From: an uncultured Verrucomicrobia subdivision 3 bacterium
Lineage (GTDB): Bacteria; Verrucomicrobiota; Verrucomicrobiia; Limisphaerales; UBA11358
Direction: 5' to 3'
DNA: 64,000 bases
Assembly: GCA_903858275.1 (NCBI GenBank)
Contig: CAIOIC010000023.1
Span: forward strand, 1-64,000
Shown: piece by piece, positions 9,506-18,282 of the stretch
Layout: every line of letters starts with the position of its first letter
Numbering within the stretch: position 1 is the stretch's first letter
Notes under the pieces: generated by a model
The model's database searches: none
What the model saw: only the letters and a program-made list of their open reading frames with translations
Told to the model about the DNA's origin: nothing
Translations under genes and position numbers: made by a program

Positions 9506-10966
9506 ATGAAAGCTCATGCCCAATTGATTGTCATCATAACATTTGCACTTGCCGCTATTGCTTCAGCGCAGGTGATTGACACCTCGGAAACGCGCGTTCA
9601 GACCACGCTTGATTCCGGACTTAAACGCATCGGCACCATCAAGCCGCGGAGCGTCGGCGAAATCTCCGGACAAAACTGGTCGCTGGGCTGCGAGACGCTT
9701 GATCGCGGCTTTGCCAACTATGACTCCTACAAAGATTATCTTATGCCGCTCGGCATCAAAAAAATCCGGCTGCAAGGCGGCTGGGCGACCACCGAACGCG
9801 AGCCGGGCAAATACGACTGGCGCTGGCTGGACCAGGTGATTGACGACGCCCGCAGCCGCGGGTTGGAGATTTTTCTGGAGACCAACTACGGCAACCCCAT
9901 TTATCCCGGCGGCGGCGGTCGCGGTTTGGCGGGCGGATTTCCGACTTCCGCAGAGGCGTGGGCGGCTTGGGACAAATGGGTGGAAGCGATGGCGACGCGT
10001 TACAAGGGCAAGGTGCGCGACTGGGAAATGTGGAACGAGCCCGACGGCAACAAAAATCACACGCCCGCGATGGTCGCCGACATCAACATCCGCACGGCCG
10101 AGATCATCAAGCGCGTGATTCCCGACGCGCGGATTGCGGGTGGAGTTATATCCGGAGCCAAGCCTGACTTTGCGGAAGGCTGGCTAAAACGCGTGATGAG
10201 CCTCAAGAAACAATGGTTGTTCACCTGGTTCATTTACCACGGCTACACGCGCAATCCCGACGCGGGACATTACGAGAACGTCGAGAAGATAAAATCGTTT
10301 TTCGGGCAGTATGCGCCGGAAATAAAACTGTGGCAGGGCGAGGCTGGCACCCAGTCGGAATATTGCCTTGGCGGTGCCTTGTGCAAATATCCGTGGACGG
10401 AATTAACACAAGCAAAATGGCAGACCCGCCGGATGCTGGGCGACCTCGGCCATGATGTTGAATCGCTCGTCTTTTCCATTGCCGATCTCGACTACAACCG
10501 CTGGGATGGCGACCAACTTGGTGACATGGACCGCTACGGGCTGGTCAAGACCGACAAGCAATACCGGCTACTCAAGGTGAAAATGTGCTATTACGCAGTG
10601 CAAAACGTCGTCGCGGTATTCGATGACATGCTGGAGCGTGTGCAGGATTATCCATGCGCCGTCCAATGCGCGAAAGCAACGGCCTGCTATGCCTACAAGA
10701 ACAAACAAAACAGCCAGCACATACTCGTGTTCTGGGACAAAAGCGCCGTACCCTCGAACGCCAACGACACTGTGGCCGCAACTTTTACCATCGCCAAAGG
10801 TTCATTCACCGAGCCGGTCTGGGTGGACTTGATCACAGGCGGCATCCACGAAATCCCTGCGGACAAAATCGTGCGCGATGGCGAAAAAGTAATTTTCAGA
10901 GAAATTCCCGTCCATGACGCGCCAACACTGATCGCAAGCAAAAGCCTTTTCGTTAGGCAGCAGTAG
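9506..10966 (+). CDS. Secreted clan-GH-A hydrolase, GH39-like
   Basis: 486 residues with a Sec signal (cleavage near ASA-Q, residue 21). A single TIM-barrel domain has the clan-A acid/base in WNEPD (E178) and the probable nucleophile in WQGEAGTQSE (E279). The strand motif IRLQGGWATTEREPGKYDW is typical of GH39/GH5-type retaining enzymes (xylosidases, iduronidases and relatives). A small beta domain at the C-terminus, about 385-486, completes the usual GH39 layout. The substrate is unknown; a xyloside, uronide or similar is consistent with neighbours. Confidence 0.75.
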   Translation: MKAHAQLIVIITFALAAIASAQVIDTSETRVQTTLDSGLKRIGTIKPRSVGEISGQNWSLGCETLDRGFANYDSYKDYLMPLGIKKIRLQGGWATTEREPGKYDWRWLDQVIDDARSRGLEIFLETNYGNPIYPGGGGRGLAGGFPTSAEAWAAWDKWVEAMATRYKGKVRDWEMWNEPDGNKNHTPAMVADINIRTAEIIKRVIPDARIAGGVISGAKPDFAEGWLKRVMSLKKQWLFTWFIYHGYTRNPDAGHYENVEKIKSFFGQYAPEIKLWQGEAGTQSEYCLGGALCKYPWTELTQAKWQTRRMLGDLGHDVESLVFSIADLDYNRWDGDQLGDMDRYGLVKTDKQYRLLKVKMCYYAVQNVVAVFDDMLERVQDYPCAVQCAKATACYAYKNKQNSQHILVFWDKSAVPSNANDTVAATFTIAKGSFTEPVWVDLITGGIHEIPADKIVRDGEKVIFREIPVHDAPTLIASKSLFVRQQ

Positions 10967-10968
10967 CC

Positions 10969-11064
10969 ATGAAAACCAATCGCCGTAAATTCATTTTCAC
11001 CGCCATCCGCCCCAGCGAGGCGAAGGTGTGCTTCAATCGGCAATATAGTGAGGAAAAAGCATGA
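10969..11064 (+). pseudogene. 31-codon relic ORF with a duplicated Tat leader start
   Basis: ATG at 10969 opens a 31-codon frame beginning MKTNRRKFIFTA. Its first 27 bases are identical to the start of the Tat-exported gene at 14980, and identity continues with two mismatches over the next eight bases before it is lost. The frame ends at a TGA overlapping the ATG of the next gene (ATGA). It has no hydrophobic core after the twin arginines, so it is not a working leader. It most likely marks a deleted or recombined Tat-exported gene. It could still act as a short leader peptide coupling translation into the beta-helix gene. Confidence 0.7.
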
Positions 11065-13322
11065 AGAGATATGCCGTTCGTCTTGCCACCGTGGTTGCAC
11101 TTGCCGCTGCGTGCGTGGCAGAGGCGCGCGCGGCCGAGGGCGTGGCGTTTCATGTTGCCACCCGCGGCAACGACGCGTGGTCCGGCACGCTGGCGAAGCC
11201 TAACGGCGGGAGGACGGATGGTCCATTTGCCACAATGGAACGTGCGCGTGACGCGATCCGCGCAATGAAACGCACCGGCGGCCTGCCGAAAGACGGCGTT
11301 GTCGTGGAAATTATTGGTGGCAGGTATGAGTTGACCAAACCGGTTGAGTTGGCGGCGGAAGATTCAGGCACCGCCGAATCCCCCATCGTCTATCGTGCCC
11401 GGCCGGGCGACGTAGTCCGCATCAGTGGTGGGCATGTCCTGATTAATTGGAGACCTGTGACCGATCCAGTTATCCTTGATCGTCTGGAACCGGTTGCGCG
11501 CGGCAGGGTTTATCAGACCGATTTACGCGCGCAGGGCATCACGGAATACGGCGACCTCGGCTTGGATGCTGAGGCGGAATTGCAATTGTGGCTGGCCAAG
11601 GTTGATGGCCAAGGTGAAGACGCAATGGGCAGCGCCTTCGCCAGTCGGGGTAAGACCGTGCGTCCGCGACTGGAGATCTTTTTTAACGATCAGCCCATGG
11701 AAATTTCGCGCTGGCCAAATAATAATTTTTTTAAAATTCAGGAGGTGCTGGGCAAAACCGAAATTGATGTTCGCGGCATTAAGGGCTGCAAGGAAGGCAT
11801 CTTCGTTTACGAAGGAGACCGCCCGAAACGTTGGGTGAACGAACCAGATGCCTGGGTGGAGGGATATTGGTTCCGCGACTGGGCCGTGCAGCGTCACAAG
11901 ATTGCCTCGCTCGACACAGAGAAACGCACCATCTCCGTGGCACCGCCATATCACGACTACGGTTACCGCAAGGGGCAATGGTTTCGCGGTTTCAACCTCT
12001 TGAGCGAGATAGATGAGCCGGGCGAGTGGTATATAGATCGGCAGGCAGGGATTCTTTACTTCTGGCCGCCCAGCGAATTGGCCAAGGGTTGTGTGGAAGT
12101 CTCGATATCACCCGGACTATTCAGGTTAACCGATGCGTCGCACGTCACCATTCGGGGATTGCTGTTCGAGACCACGCGCGGCACGGCGATCACCATCAAG
12201 GGTGGGCAACAATGCAGGGTTGTCGGCTGCACCTTCCGCAACCTGGGTAATCACGCAGTCACCATATTCGACGGCAAAGAACACGGGGTAATCGGCTGCG
12301 ACATGCATGGGATGGGTGGAGGCGGAATCTATCTCGTCGGCGGCGACCGGAAGACGCTCGCGCCGGCAGGGCACTTCGCCGAGAACAACCACATCCATCA
12401 CTTCGGACGTTGGGACCGCATGTATCGGCCGGGCATCTTCATGAGCGGTGTAGGTCTGCGCGCCTCGCACAACCTGATCCACGACGCGCCGCACTCGGCG
12501 ATTCTCTTTGGTGGCAACGATCATGTAATCGAGTTCAATGAGATCCACAACGTCTGCAACGAATCGCACGACTGTGGTGCCATCTATGCCGGCCGTAGCT
12601 GGACCCTGCGCGGCCACATGATCCGGCACAACTACCTCCACCATTTGAGCGGCAAGGATGGTGGCCCGTGCAACGGCATCTATCTCGACGACCTGTTCTC
12701 ATCGGCCACAGTGCAAGGCAACGTCTTCTATCAAACACTTCGGCCTGTGTTCCTCGGTGGCGGACGGGACAACATCATTGAGAACAATGTTTTCGTGGAT
12801 TGTCCCAAGGCCATGCATATCGATGCCCGCGCGCTTGGCTGGTGCGGTCCCCATGCCGACGGACGAATCAAGGAAGCGACCGAGAAAGGCACCATTGCCG
12901 GTGTCCGCTACAAGGAGCCGCCTTTCATCACGCGATATCCGCAATTGGTCAATCTGCTCGACGACGAACCCAAGAAGCCCAAGGGCAACATCGTTCGCCG
13001 AAACATCTTTTGGCAGGGTCAGGGCGAAAACCTCCGCCGCGTGGCCAACGGCCAGCCCATCAAAGACACTTGGTGGGATGACATTGAAGCCAAGATCAAG
13101 CCGCTGGTGAAACTCGAAGACAACCTGATTAAAGAGGACCCAAAATTTGTTGATGAAAAATCCGGCAACTTTCAGCTTCGCAAGGACTCGCCAGCTTGGA
13201 AGCTTGGCTTCCAGCGAATTCCCGTAGAGAACATCGGACTTTACAAGGACGATTACCGGGCTAGCTGGCCTGTCGTTCATCCGGTTCGTGCAATGGTTGT
13301 CCTGCTACACACTAATCCTTAA
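11061..13322 (+). CDS. Secreted right-handed parallel beta-helix protein (GH141-like architecture)
   Basis: 753 residues, Sec signal (MKRYAVRLATVVALAAACVA). The N-terminal segment FHVATRGNDAWSGTL...GPFATMERARDAIR starts a pectate-lyase-like parallel beta-helix, followed by GGRYELTKPVEL and a YRARPGD strand. An inserted domain carries EPGEWYIDRQAGILYFWPP, shared with the other large beta-helix proteins in the window. The central region has repeated N-x-[IVF]-x-x-[CN] coil steps such as NNHIHHFG and HNYLHHLS. Such proteins include GH141 fucosidases/xylanases and polysaccharide lyases, so a glycan-degrading role is likely but unproven. The last about ten residues (VRAMVVLLHTNP) look non-homologous and may be a shifted end. 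Confidence 0.75.
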   Translation: MKRYAVRLATVVALAAACVAEARAAEGVAFHVATRGNDAWSGTLAKPNGGRTDGPFATMERARDAIRAMKRTGGLPKDGVVVEIIGGRYELTKPVELAAEDSGTAESPIVYRARPGDVVRISGGHVLINWRPVTDPVILDRLEPVARGRVYQTDLRAQGITEYGDLGLDAEAELQLWLAKVDGQGEDAMGSAFASRGKTVRPRLEIFFNDQPMEISRWPNNNFFKIQEVLGKTEIDVRGIKGCKEGIFVYEGDRPKRWVNEPDAWVEGYWFRDWAVQRHKIASLDTEKRTISVAPPYHDYGYRKGQWFRGFNLLSEIDEPGEWYIDRQAGILYFWPPSELAKGCVEVSISPGLFRLTDASHVTIRGLLFETTRGTAITIKGGQQCRVVGCTFRNLGNHAVTIFDGKEHGVIGCDMHGMGGGGIYLVGGDRKTLAPAGHFAENNHIHHFGRWDRMYRPGIFMSGVGLRASHNLIHDAPHSAILFGGNDHVIEFNEIHNVCNESHDCGAIYAGRSWTLRGHMIRHNYLHHLSGKDGGPCNGIYLDDLFSSATVQGNVFYQTLRPVFLGGGRDNIIENNVFVDCPKAMHIDARALGWCGPHADGRIKEATEKGTIAGVRYKEPPFITRYPQLVNLLDDEPKKPKGNIVRRNIFWQGQGENLRRVANGQPIKDTWWDDIEAKIKPLVKLEDNLIKEDPKFVDEKSGNFQLRKDSPAWKLGFQRIPVENIGLYKDDYRASWPVVHPVRAMVVLLHTNP

Positions 13323-13353
13323 TGATTCAAATACTTGCTGCCATCGACAAACC

Positions 13354-14952
13354 ATGAACACTCCGACTCAACCCGCCACCACCTCGCGACGTGAATTTCT
13401 GAAAATCTCCGCCGCCTTCGCCGCAACGTTCGCACTCGGTCAAGCCGCGCCCGCGCAATTGGCCGGAACACCGACCACCGGTCTCCTGCCGCGAAGCATT
13501 CATCCGTATCCAAACAAAGTCGCGTGGGGAACGGGCACTCTCAGCCTGAGCAAACGCGTGACGCTCGCGGTCGGGCGCGACTGCGACGCAGGCATTGTTG
13601 AGATGATGAAGGACACGTGGAAACGGTTCACTTTTGGCACGGTGGAACTGGCCGTGACCCGCGATGGAGCATTGAAAACCGGTGAATTCTCGCTAGCTGG
13701 CACACAACCGCCACAACGGGAGCCAAACGCCACCTACGCGCTCAGGGTGAACACAACGGGCGTCGCGGCGAGCACATTGGAGCCTGCAGCGATGCGTCAT
13801 GTATGGTTCACGATGCTGCAATTGCTCGACGCGGACGACGCGGCGGGGGGCGGCCTCGCGTTCTCGCTGCCACACGTTGAGATTCAAGATTGGCCGGCGT
13901 TGAAATTTCGCGGGCTACACCTCTGCATTTTCCGCGAAACGTCGCCGGTGATGATCGAGAAGGCGATCCGGCTCGCGGCGTTCTTCAAGTTCACGCACGT
14001 CGTGCTGGAATTCTGGGGCATGCTGAAGCTCGATGCGTTGAAGGAACTGTCGTGGCCGGAAGCGTGGTCGAAAGCGCAAGCGGGCAAACTCATCGCCATC
14101 GCGCGGAGCATGGGGCTGGAGGTCATCCCGATGTTCAACTCGTGGGGCCACGCTGCGGCCAGCCGCATCAAGCACGGCCGCCACGTCGTGCTCGATCAAA
14201 ACCCGCAGCTGGCGCCGTTGTTCGAGCCGGATGGCTGGACATGGTGCCTGACCAACCCACGCTCGCAAGATCTGCTGCGCCGCGTGGCCGACGAACTGAT
14301 GGAATTTTCCGGGCCGGGACATTATTTCCACATCGGCTGCGACGAGGCATATTCGCACGCGACGTGCGACCGTTGCCGGCAGACCGACCGCGTGCAACTA
14401 TTCGCCGACCACATCAACAACCTCGCCGCTCACATCGAGAAGCGTGGTCGTCGCCCCATGATGTGGGGCGACGCATTGCTGGAACGGGCAAAATGGCCGT
14501 CCGGCTTCGAAGCCAATGGTTCGCCGACGTTGCCGACGCATCTCGCGCTGGACCGCATTTCGCGCAAGATTATCATCAACGATTGGCACTATGACGTGAC
14601 CAAGGGCGATGTGCCGACGCTGGCGCATTTCCGCGAGCGCGGCTTCGAGACGATTGCTTGTCCATGGAACTCTCCGGCCAACATCCGCGCGTTGGCCAAA
14701 GCGGCCGTCGCCAGCAACAGCGCCGGCCTGCTGATGACGACATGGCATCACCTCGCGCAAAGCATCCCGGCGCTACATTACACCGCCGCCTGCGCATGGT
14801 CGAAGGACCAATCCTCGCTCGGTCTGAGACAAGCCGAAGGCTCTCTCTCCCGCGCCGCAACAGCCTCCATCCTGCGGAAGCTTGTGCCCGCTGATGGCAA
14901 ATTTGATCGCGCCGGCTGGAACACGTTCGAGTTGCCGGCGGAAACCGACTAA
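13354..14952 (+). CDS. Tat-exported GH20-like beta-N-acetylhexosaminidase
   Basis: 532 residues from ATG 13354, chosen because it gives a Tat signal (SRREFLKISAAFAATFALG). A GH20b-like alpha/beta domain covers about 50-180. A TIM barrel then starts at LKFRGLHLCIF, with the conserved adjacent acid pair D330-E331 in HIGCDEAYSHATC, the GH20 catalytic motif for substrate-assisted hydrolysis. WGDALLE follows as in family members. The enzyme would remove terminal GlcNAc, GalNAc or related residues outside the cytoplasm. The usual family length of about 500-600 is met. It is preceded by the beta-helix gene (31-bp gap) and followed by GH42-like paralogue B. Confidence 0.8.
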   Translation: MNTPTQPATTSRREFLKISAAFAATFALGQAAPAQLAGTPTTGLLPRSIHPYPNKVAWGTGTLSLSKRVTLAVGRDCDAGIVEMMKDTWKRFTFGTVELAVTRDGALKTGEFSLAGTQPPQREPNATYALRVNTTGVAASTLEPAAMRHVWFTMLQLLDADDAAGGGLAFSLPHVEIQDWPALKFRGLHLCIFRETSPVMIEKAIRLAAFFKFTHVVLEFWGMLKLDALKELSWPEAWSKAQAGKLIAIARSMGLEVIPMFNSWGHAAASRIKHGRHVVLDQNPQLAPLFEPDGWTWCLTNPRSQDLLRRVADELMEFSGPGHYFHIGCDEAYSHATCDRCRQTDRVQLFADHINNLAAHIEKRGRRPMMWGDALLERAKWPSGFEANGSPTLPTHLALDRISRKIIINDWHYDVTKGDVPTLAHFRERGFETIACPWNSPANIRALAKAAVASNSAGLLMTTWHHLAQSIPALHYTAACAWSKDQSSLGLRQAEGSLSRAATASILRKLVPADGKFDRAGWNTFELPAETD

Positions 14953-14979
14953 AGCGACACACACAATCACATCACGTTT

Positions 14980-17232
14980 ATGAAAACCAATCGCCGTAAA
15001 TTCATTCTCACCACCGGGAGCGCCAGTCTCGGTGCGCTGGCTCTGACCAACGCACTCTCTTTAACCGCAACTGCCGCCACTCCGCGTGGCTTGCGGGCCA
15101 GGATTGTTTCCGTTGGCGGCGTGCTGAAGATCGAGATCAACGGCAAGGTTTTCGAGCCGCTGTCCTTCCGTTCATTCCGGCCGGAGGAACGCAACATCCG
15201 CGAGTTCCATCAGGCTGGCGTCCGCCTGATGAGCATCCTCCACACCGGCATGGATTGCACGCTGGACGTGCCCTACTCGAAGTCCGGCGAGATCTGGACC
15301 GGCCCCGGCCAATACGACTTTGCCGCGTTCGACCGCCAGATGGATCTCTTCATCCAGAACGCGCCGGACACGTATTTCAACGTCATGCTCCAGCTCGACA
15401 CCCGGCAGTGGTTCCTCAAAGACCACCCGGAGCATCCCAACAGTTTCTGGAATCTGGTCGAAACCGCCGGCGATCCCGCCTGGCGCGCGCGCACCGCCGA
15501 GGCGCTTCAGGCGATGATCCGCCACAGCGAGGAGAAATACGGCGACCGCGTTTTCTCCTACAGCCTCTTCTGCGGCTCCTCCACGGAATGGTATACCAAC
15601 TCGCAGGGACGCGGCCGGCCGGATGCCCGCATCCGCCAGCACCCAATGAAAACCGCCGCCTTCCGCAAATTCACCGGTGATCCGACGGCGGAGATGCCGC
15701 CCCTCGATGTCCTGCAACAGACCTCCAACGGCATTCTTCGCGATCCGGTGAAGGACGCCGACGCGCTCCGTTATTGGAAGTTCCACCACGACATCATCGG
15801 CGACGCCATCGTCTATTTCTGTGCGAAGACCCAGGAAGTGATCGAGCACCGGAAACTGTTGGGGATATTCTACGGTTACCTCACCCAGCTCAACAGCGAG
15901 CGACTGCTTCAGGAAGGCCACCTCGCCTACGAACGCGTCTGGAATTGCCCGGATCTGGATATCATCTACGCGCCGGCAAAATATGGGAAACCCCGCGCCT
16001 TCGAGGGTGCCAGCGGTTATCTGCTCACCGTGGACTCGCTCCGCCTCCGCAACAAGATGGTTTGGCACGAGCTCGACCACACCACCTACATCGCACCCAC
16101 AAAAGTGGAAAACGGCCGCGCGATCCCCGGCTCCGGTTCCAAGCTCAAGGACGAGTTTCAAACCCGCATGGTCCTGCGCCGCGAGTTCGCCCTCTCCCAC
16201 ACAAAGTTGACCGCCATGTGGTGGTTTGATTTTTTTGGCGGCTACTATTATGCCAAACCGCTGATGCAGGAGGTCGCCAATTTGGTGCGGGTTCAGCAGC
16301 GCCTCAAGAATGTGGCGATGGACTCGGTCGCCCAGATTGCCGTCTTCGGCGATGTGCGCTCAATGTTCCACATCAACGCCCGCTCCAGCATCGCCGACGA
16401 TTTGCTCGTCAATCCGCCCGACGAACTCGCCCGCATCGGCGCGCCCTTTGACATCTATAATTTCTCCGACATCGGCCACACGAAGCTGCCGTTGGATCGC
16501 TACAAGCTCTGCATCTTCCTCAACGCCTTTCTGATTTCCGATGAGCAAAAGGAAATCATCCGCAAAAAATTCCGCCAGCACGGCAAAACCCTGCTGTGGC
16601 TCTACGCTCCCGGTTACATCCGTGCCGATGGATTTTCCCTCGACGGCATCGCCGAAATAACCGGTATCAAAGTTGCGCAGCGAACGGCCGCCAATAGCCA
16701 TGTCCGCGTGGATGCCAAAGGCAACTTCGCCCAGATGAAAGAGCCCGCGCGCTTCGGCTTCACCCCCGGTCAGGCCACCGACGCCACCAAACGCGACCAA
16801 ACCTTCGACATGCGCTCTCAAGGACTAATGGAAACCGCCCCGCTTTTTCAAGTGAACGACCCCGCTGCGGAAACCTGGGGCGTTTACGGAACGGATGGCG
16901 CGGTGGCGCTTGCCGCGAGGAAACTGGAAAACCACACCTCCGTCTATTGCGCGGTTGGAAACATCCCGGCTGCCGTCTTCCGAGAGATCGCCCGCCACGC
17001 CGGAGTTCACATTTACTACGAGGGCAACGATCCGGTTTACATCAACAGCCGGCTCATCGGCATCCACATGCAGAGCGACACCGCACCCGTCATCACCCTG
17101 CCGTTGCGAAAGCCGTGCCGCCTGGAAGAACTCTTAGACGGCGGGGAAGTGCGCGGTGAAAATGGCGTGTGCCATCTTCCGCGCGAGGCTGGTGTTACCA
17201 AGCTTTATCTGCTCGCGGATGCGATTCGATAG
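14980..17232 (+). CDS. Tat-exported GH42-like hydrolase, paralogue B
   Basis: 750 residues with a Tat leader (NRRKFILTTGSASLGALALT). It is homologous along its length to the protein at 7577, with the candidate catalytic E203 (STEW) and E364 (HELDHTT) in matching places and the same C-terminal domain (LLWLYAPGYI, then YINSRLIGIHM). It is about 110 residues longer, with a beta-rich N-terminal extension and an insert near 590-640. The two copies use different export routes, Sec for A and Tat for B, which suggests B folds in the cytoplasm, perhaps around a cofactor. Its last 28 bp overlap the convergent regulator gene. Confidence 0.65.
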   Translation: MKTNRRKFILTTGSASLGALALTNALSLTATAATPRGLRARIVSVGGVLKIEINGKVFEPLSFRSFRPEERNIREFHQAGVRLMSILHTGMDCTLDVPYSKSGEIWTGPGQYDFAAFDRQMDLFIQNAPDTYFNVMLQLDTRQWFLKDHPEHPNSFWNLVETAGDPAWRARTAEALQAMIRHSEEKYGDRVFSYSLFCGSSTEWYTNSQGRGRPDARIRQHPMKTAAFRKFTGDPTAEMPPLDVLQQTSNGILRDPVKDADALRYWKFHHDIIGDAIVYFCAKTQEVIEHRKLLGIFYGYLTQLNSERLLQEGHLAYERVWNCPDLDIIYAPAKYGKPRAFEGASGYLLTVDSLRLRNKMVWHELDHTTYIAPTKVENGRAIPGSGSKLKDEFQTRMVLRREFALSHTKLTAMWWFDFFGGYYYAKPLMQEVANLVRVQQRLKNVAMDSVAQIAVFGDVRSMFHINARSSIADDLLVNPPDELARIGAPFDIYNFSDIGHTKLPLDRYKLCIFLNAFLISDEQKEIIRKKFRQHGKTLLWLYAPGYIRADGFSLDGIAEITGIKVAQRTAANSHVRVDAKGNFAQMKEPARFGFTPGQATDATKRDQTFDMRSQGLMETAPLFQVNDPAAETWGVYGTDGAVALAARKLENHTSVYCAVGNIPAAVFREIARHAGVHIYYEGNDPVYINSRLIGIHMQSDTAPVITLPLRKPCRLEELLDGGEVRGENGVCHLPREAGVTKLYLLADAIR

Positions 17233-18221
17233 CGACTTGGTTCGCGCAGCCGGTTTGACTTTTCGGTCAGTGGCGAAGTTGGCCCTTCGCCCTGATATTG
17301 TCCGGGCGGCACGCCGACGAGACGTTTGAAGACGCGGCTAAAATGGCTTTGATCCTGAAAGCCCGTGCGCCAGGCGATTTCGCCGAGGCTTAATTTTTCG
17401 GTCGCGATCAGATGCCGCGCGCGGTCAATCCGCACGCGCAGAATATAGTCGGCTAATCCGCTGCGCACGGATTGCTTGAACACGCGGCTCAAGTAATCCG
17501 CGTGGCAGTTGAGATACGCGGCCACGGCGGAAACCGTCAATGGCTCGGATTGATTGCGGTGGACATAGTGCATGGCCGACTGCACCAGCGGCGGAATGTT
17601 CTTGTGATCCGGCTCGGCGATCATCGCCGTGCGGTAGCGTTCCAACGGCAGGCCGTGCGCGTCCAACACCCGTTCCGCCAGCGTCGCGACCAATTGCAAG
17701 CGTTCCCGGCATGCGTGCAATTGCGCGGCGTCAATGAGCGGCACGCGTTCGAAAGCCTGCAACAGCGGTCGCGCATCGGACTTGCGGCGTTGCGCCCAGC
17801 GTTTGATCCGGCGGCGGCCCGCGCCCTCGGTGGCTTTCAATACCACCGAACCGAAGTAGAATATTCCGAGCACGCGTCCCCGGTAAATCAAGGGCTGCAC
17901 AAGTTCGGTCAAGCCGAGATGACATTGGCCGGTGAAGCCGCACTGCCGTCGCGTCGCCAGCCGGTTGGTCGCGAGTTTGTTGCGGACGCAATCGAAATGT
18001 CCCAGTCGCTGCCTTTTCGCCAGCGTGCAAAACTGGCAGGAATGAATGTGATTTGCCTTGAGCAATCGCAAGTCGGGCACGTCGTAAGTGATGCCGCTCA
18101 AGTCTTCAAAGTTGAGCTTCAGCGGACTGGTTTCCTCCAAGAGCTGGAACATCCGTTGAAAGACGGACAACTTCGCTTCGCGCGCGCGACTTTTTTTGCT
18201 TTGAGTTTTATGGTCAGGCAC
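17205..18221 (-). CDS. PocR-domain AraC-family transcriptional regulator
   Basis: 338 residues. Residues about 25-180 form a PocR-type ligand-binding domain with a cysteine set C62-x2-C65, C78, C94 and C100, followed by a PAS-like GRVLGIFYFGSV strand. The C-terminal about 100 residues are an AraC double HTH (VSAVAAYLNCHADYLSRVFK and LGEIAWRTGFQDQSHFSRVF). PocR domains bind small hydroxylated metabolites in characterised cases, and the cysteines may bind metal or sense redox state. The gene converges on the end of block 1 and diverges from block 2 (start 18283), which is its probable target. It ends with a basic tail overlapping the upstream gene's 3' end. Confidence 0.9.
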   Translation of the reverse strand: MPDHKTQSKKSRAREAKLSVFQRMFQLLEETSPLKLNFEDLSGITYDVPDLRLLKANHIHSCQFCTLAKRQRLGHFDCVRNKLATNRLATRRQCGFTGQCHLGLTELVQPLIYRGRVLGIFYFGSVVLKATEGAGRRRIKRWAQRRKSDARPLLQAFERVPLIDAAQLHACRERLQLVATLAERVLDAHGLPLERYRTAMIAEPDHKNIPPLVQSAMHYVHRNQSEPLTVSAVAAYLNCHADYLSRVFKQSVRSGLADYILRVRIDRARHLIATEKLSLGEIAWRTGFQDQSHFSRVFKRLVGVPPGQYQGEGPTSPLTEKSNRLREPSRYRIASASR

Positions 18222-18282
18222 AGACCAAGAATAAATCGGATATAGGCTAACTGGAAGTTCGTTTTGCAGTTAATCTGCCGGC

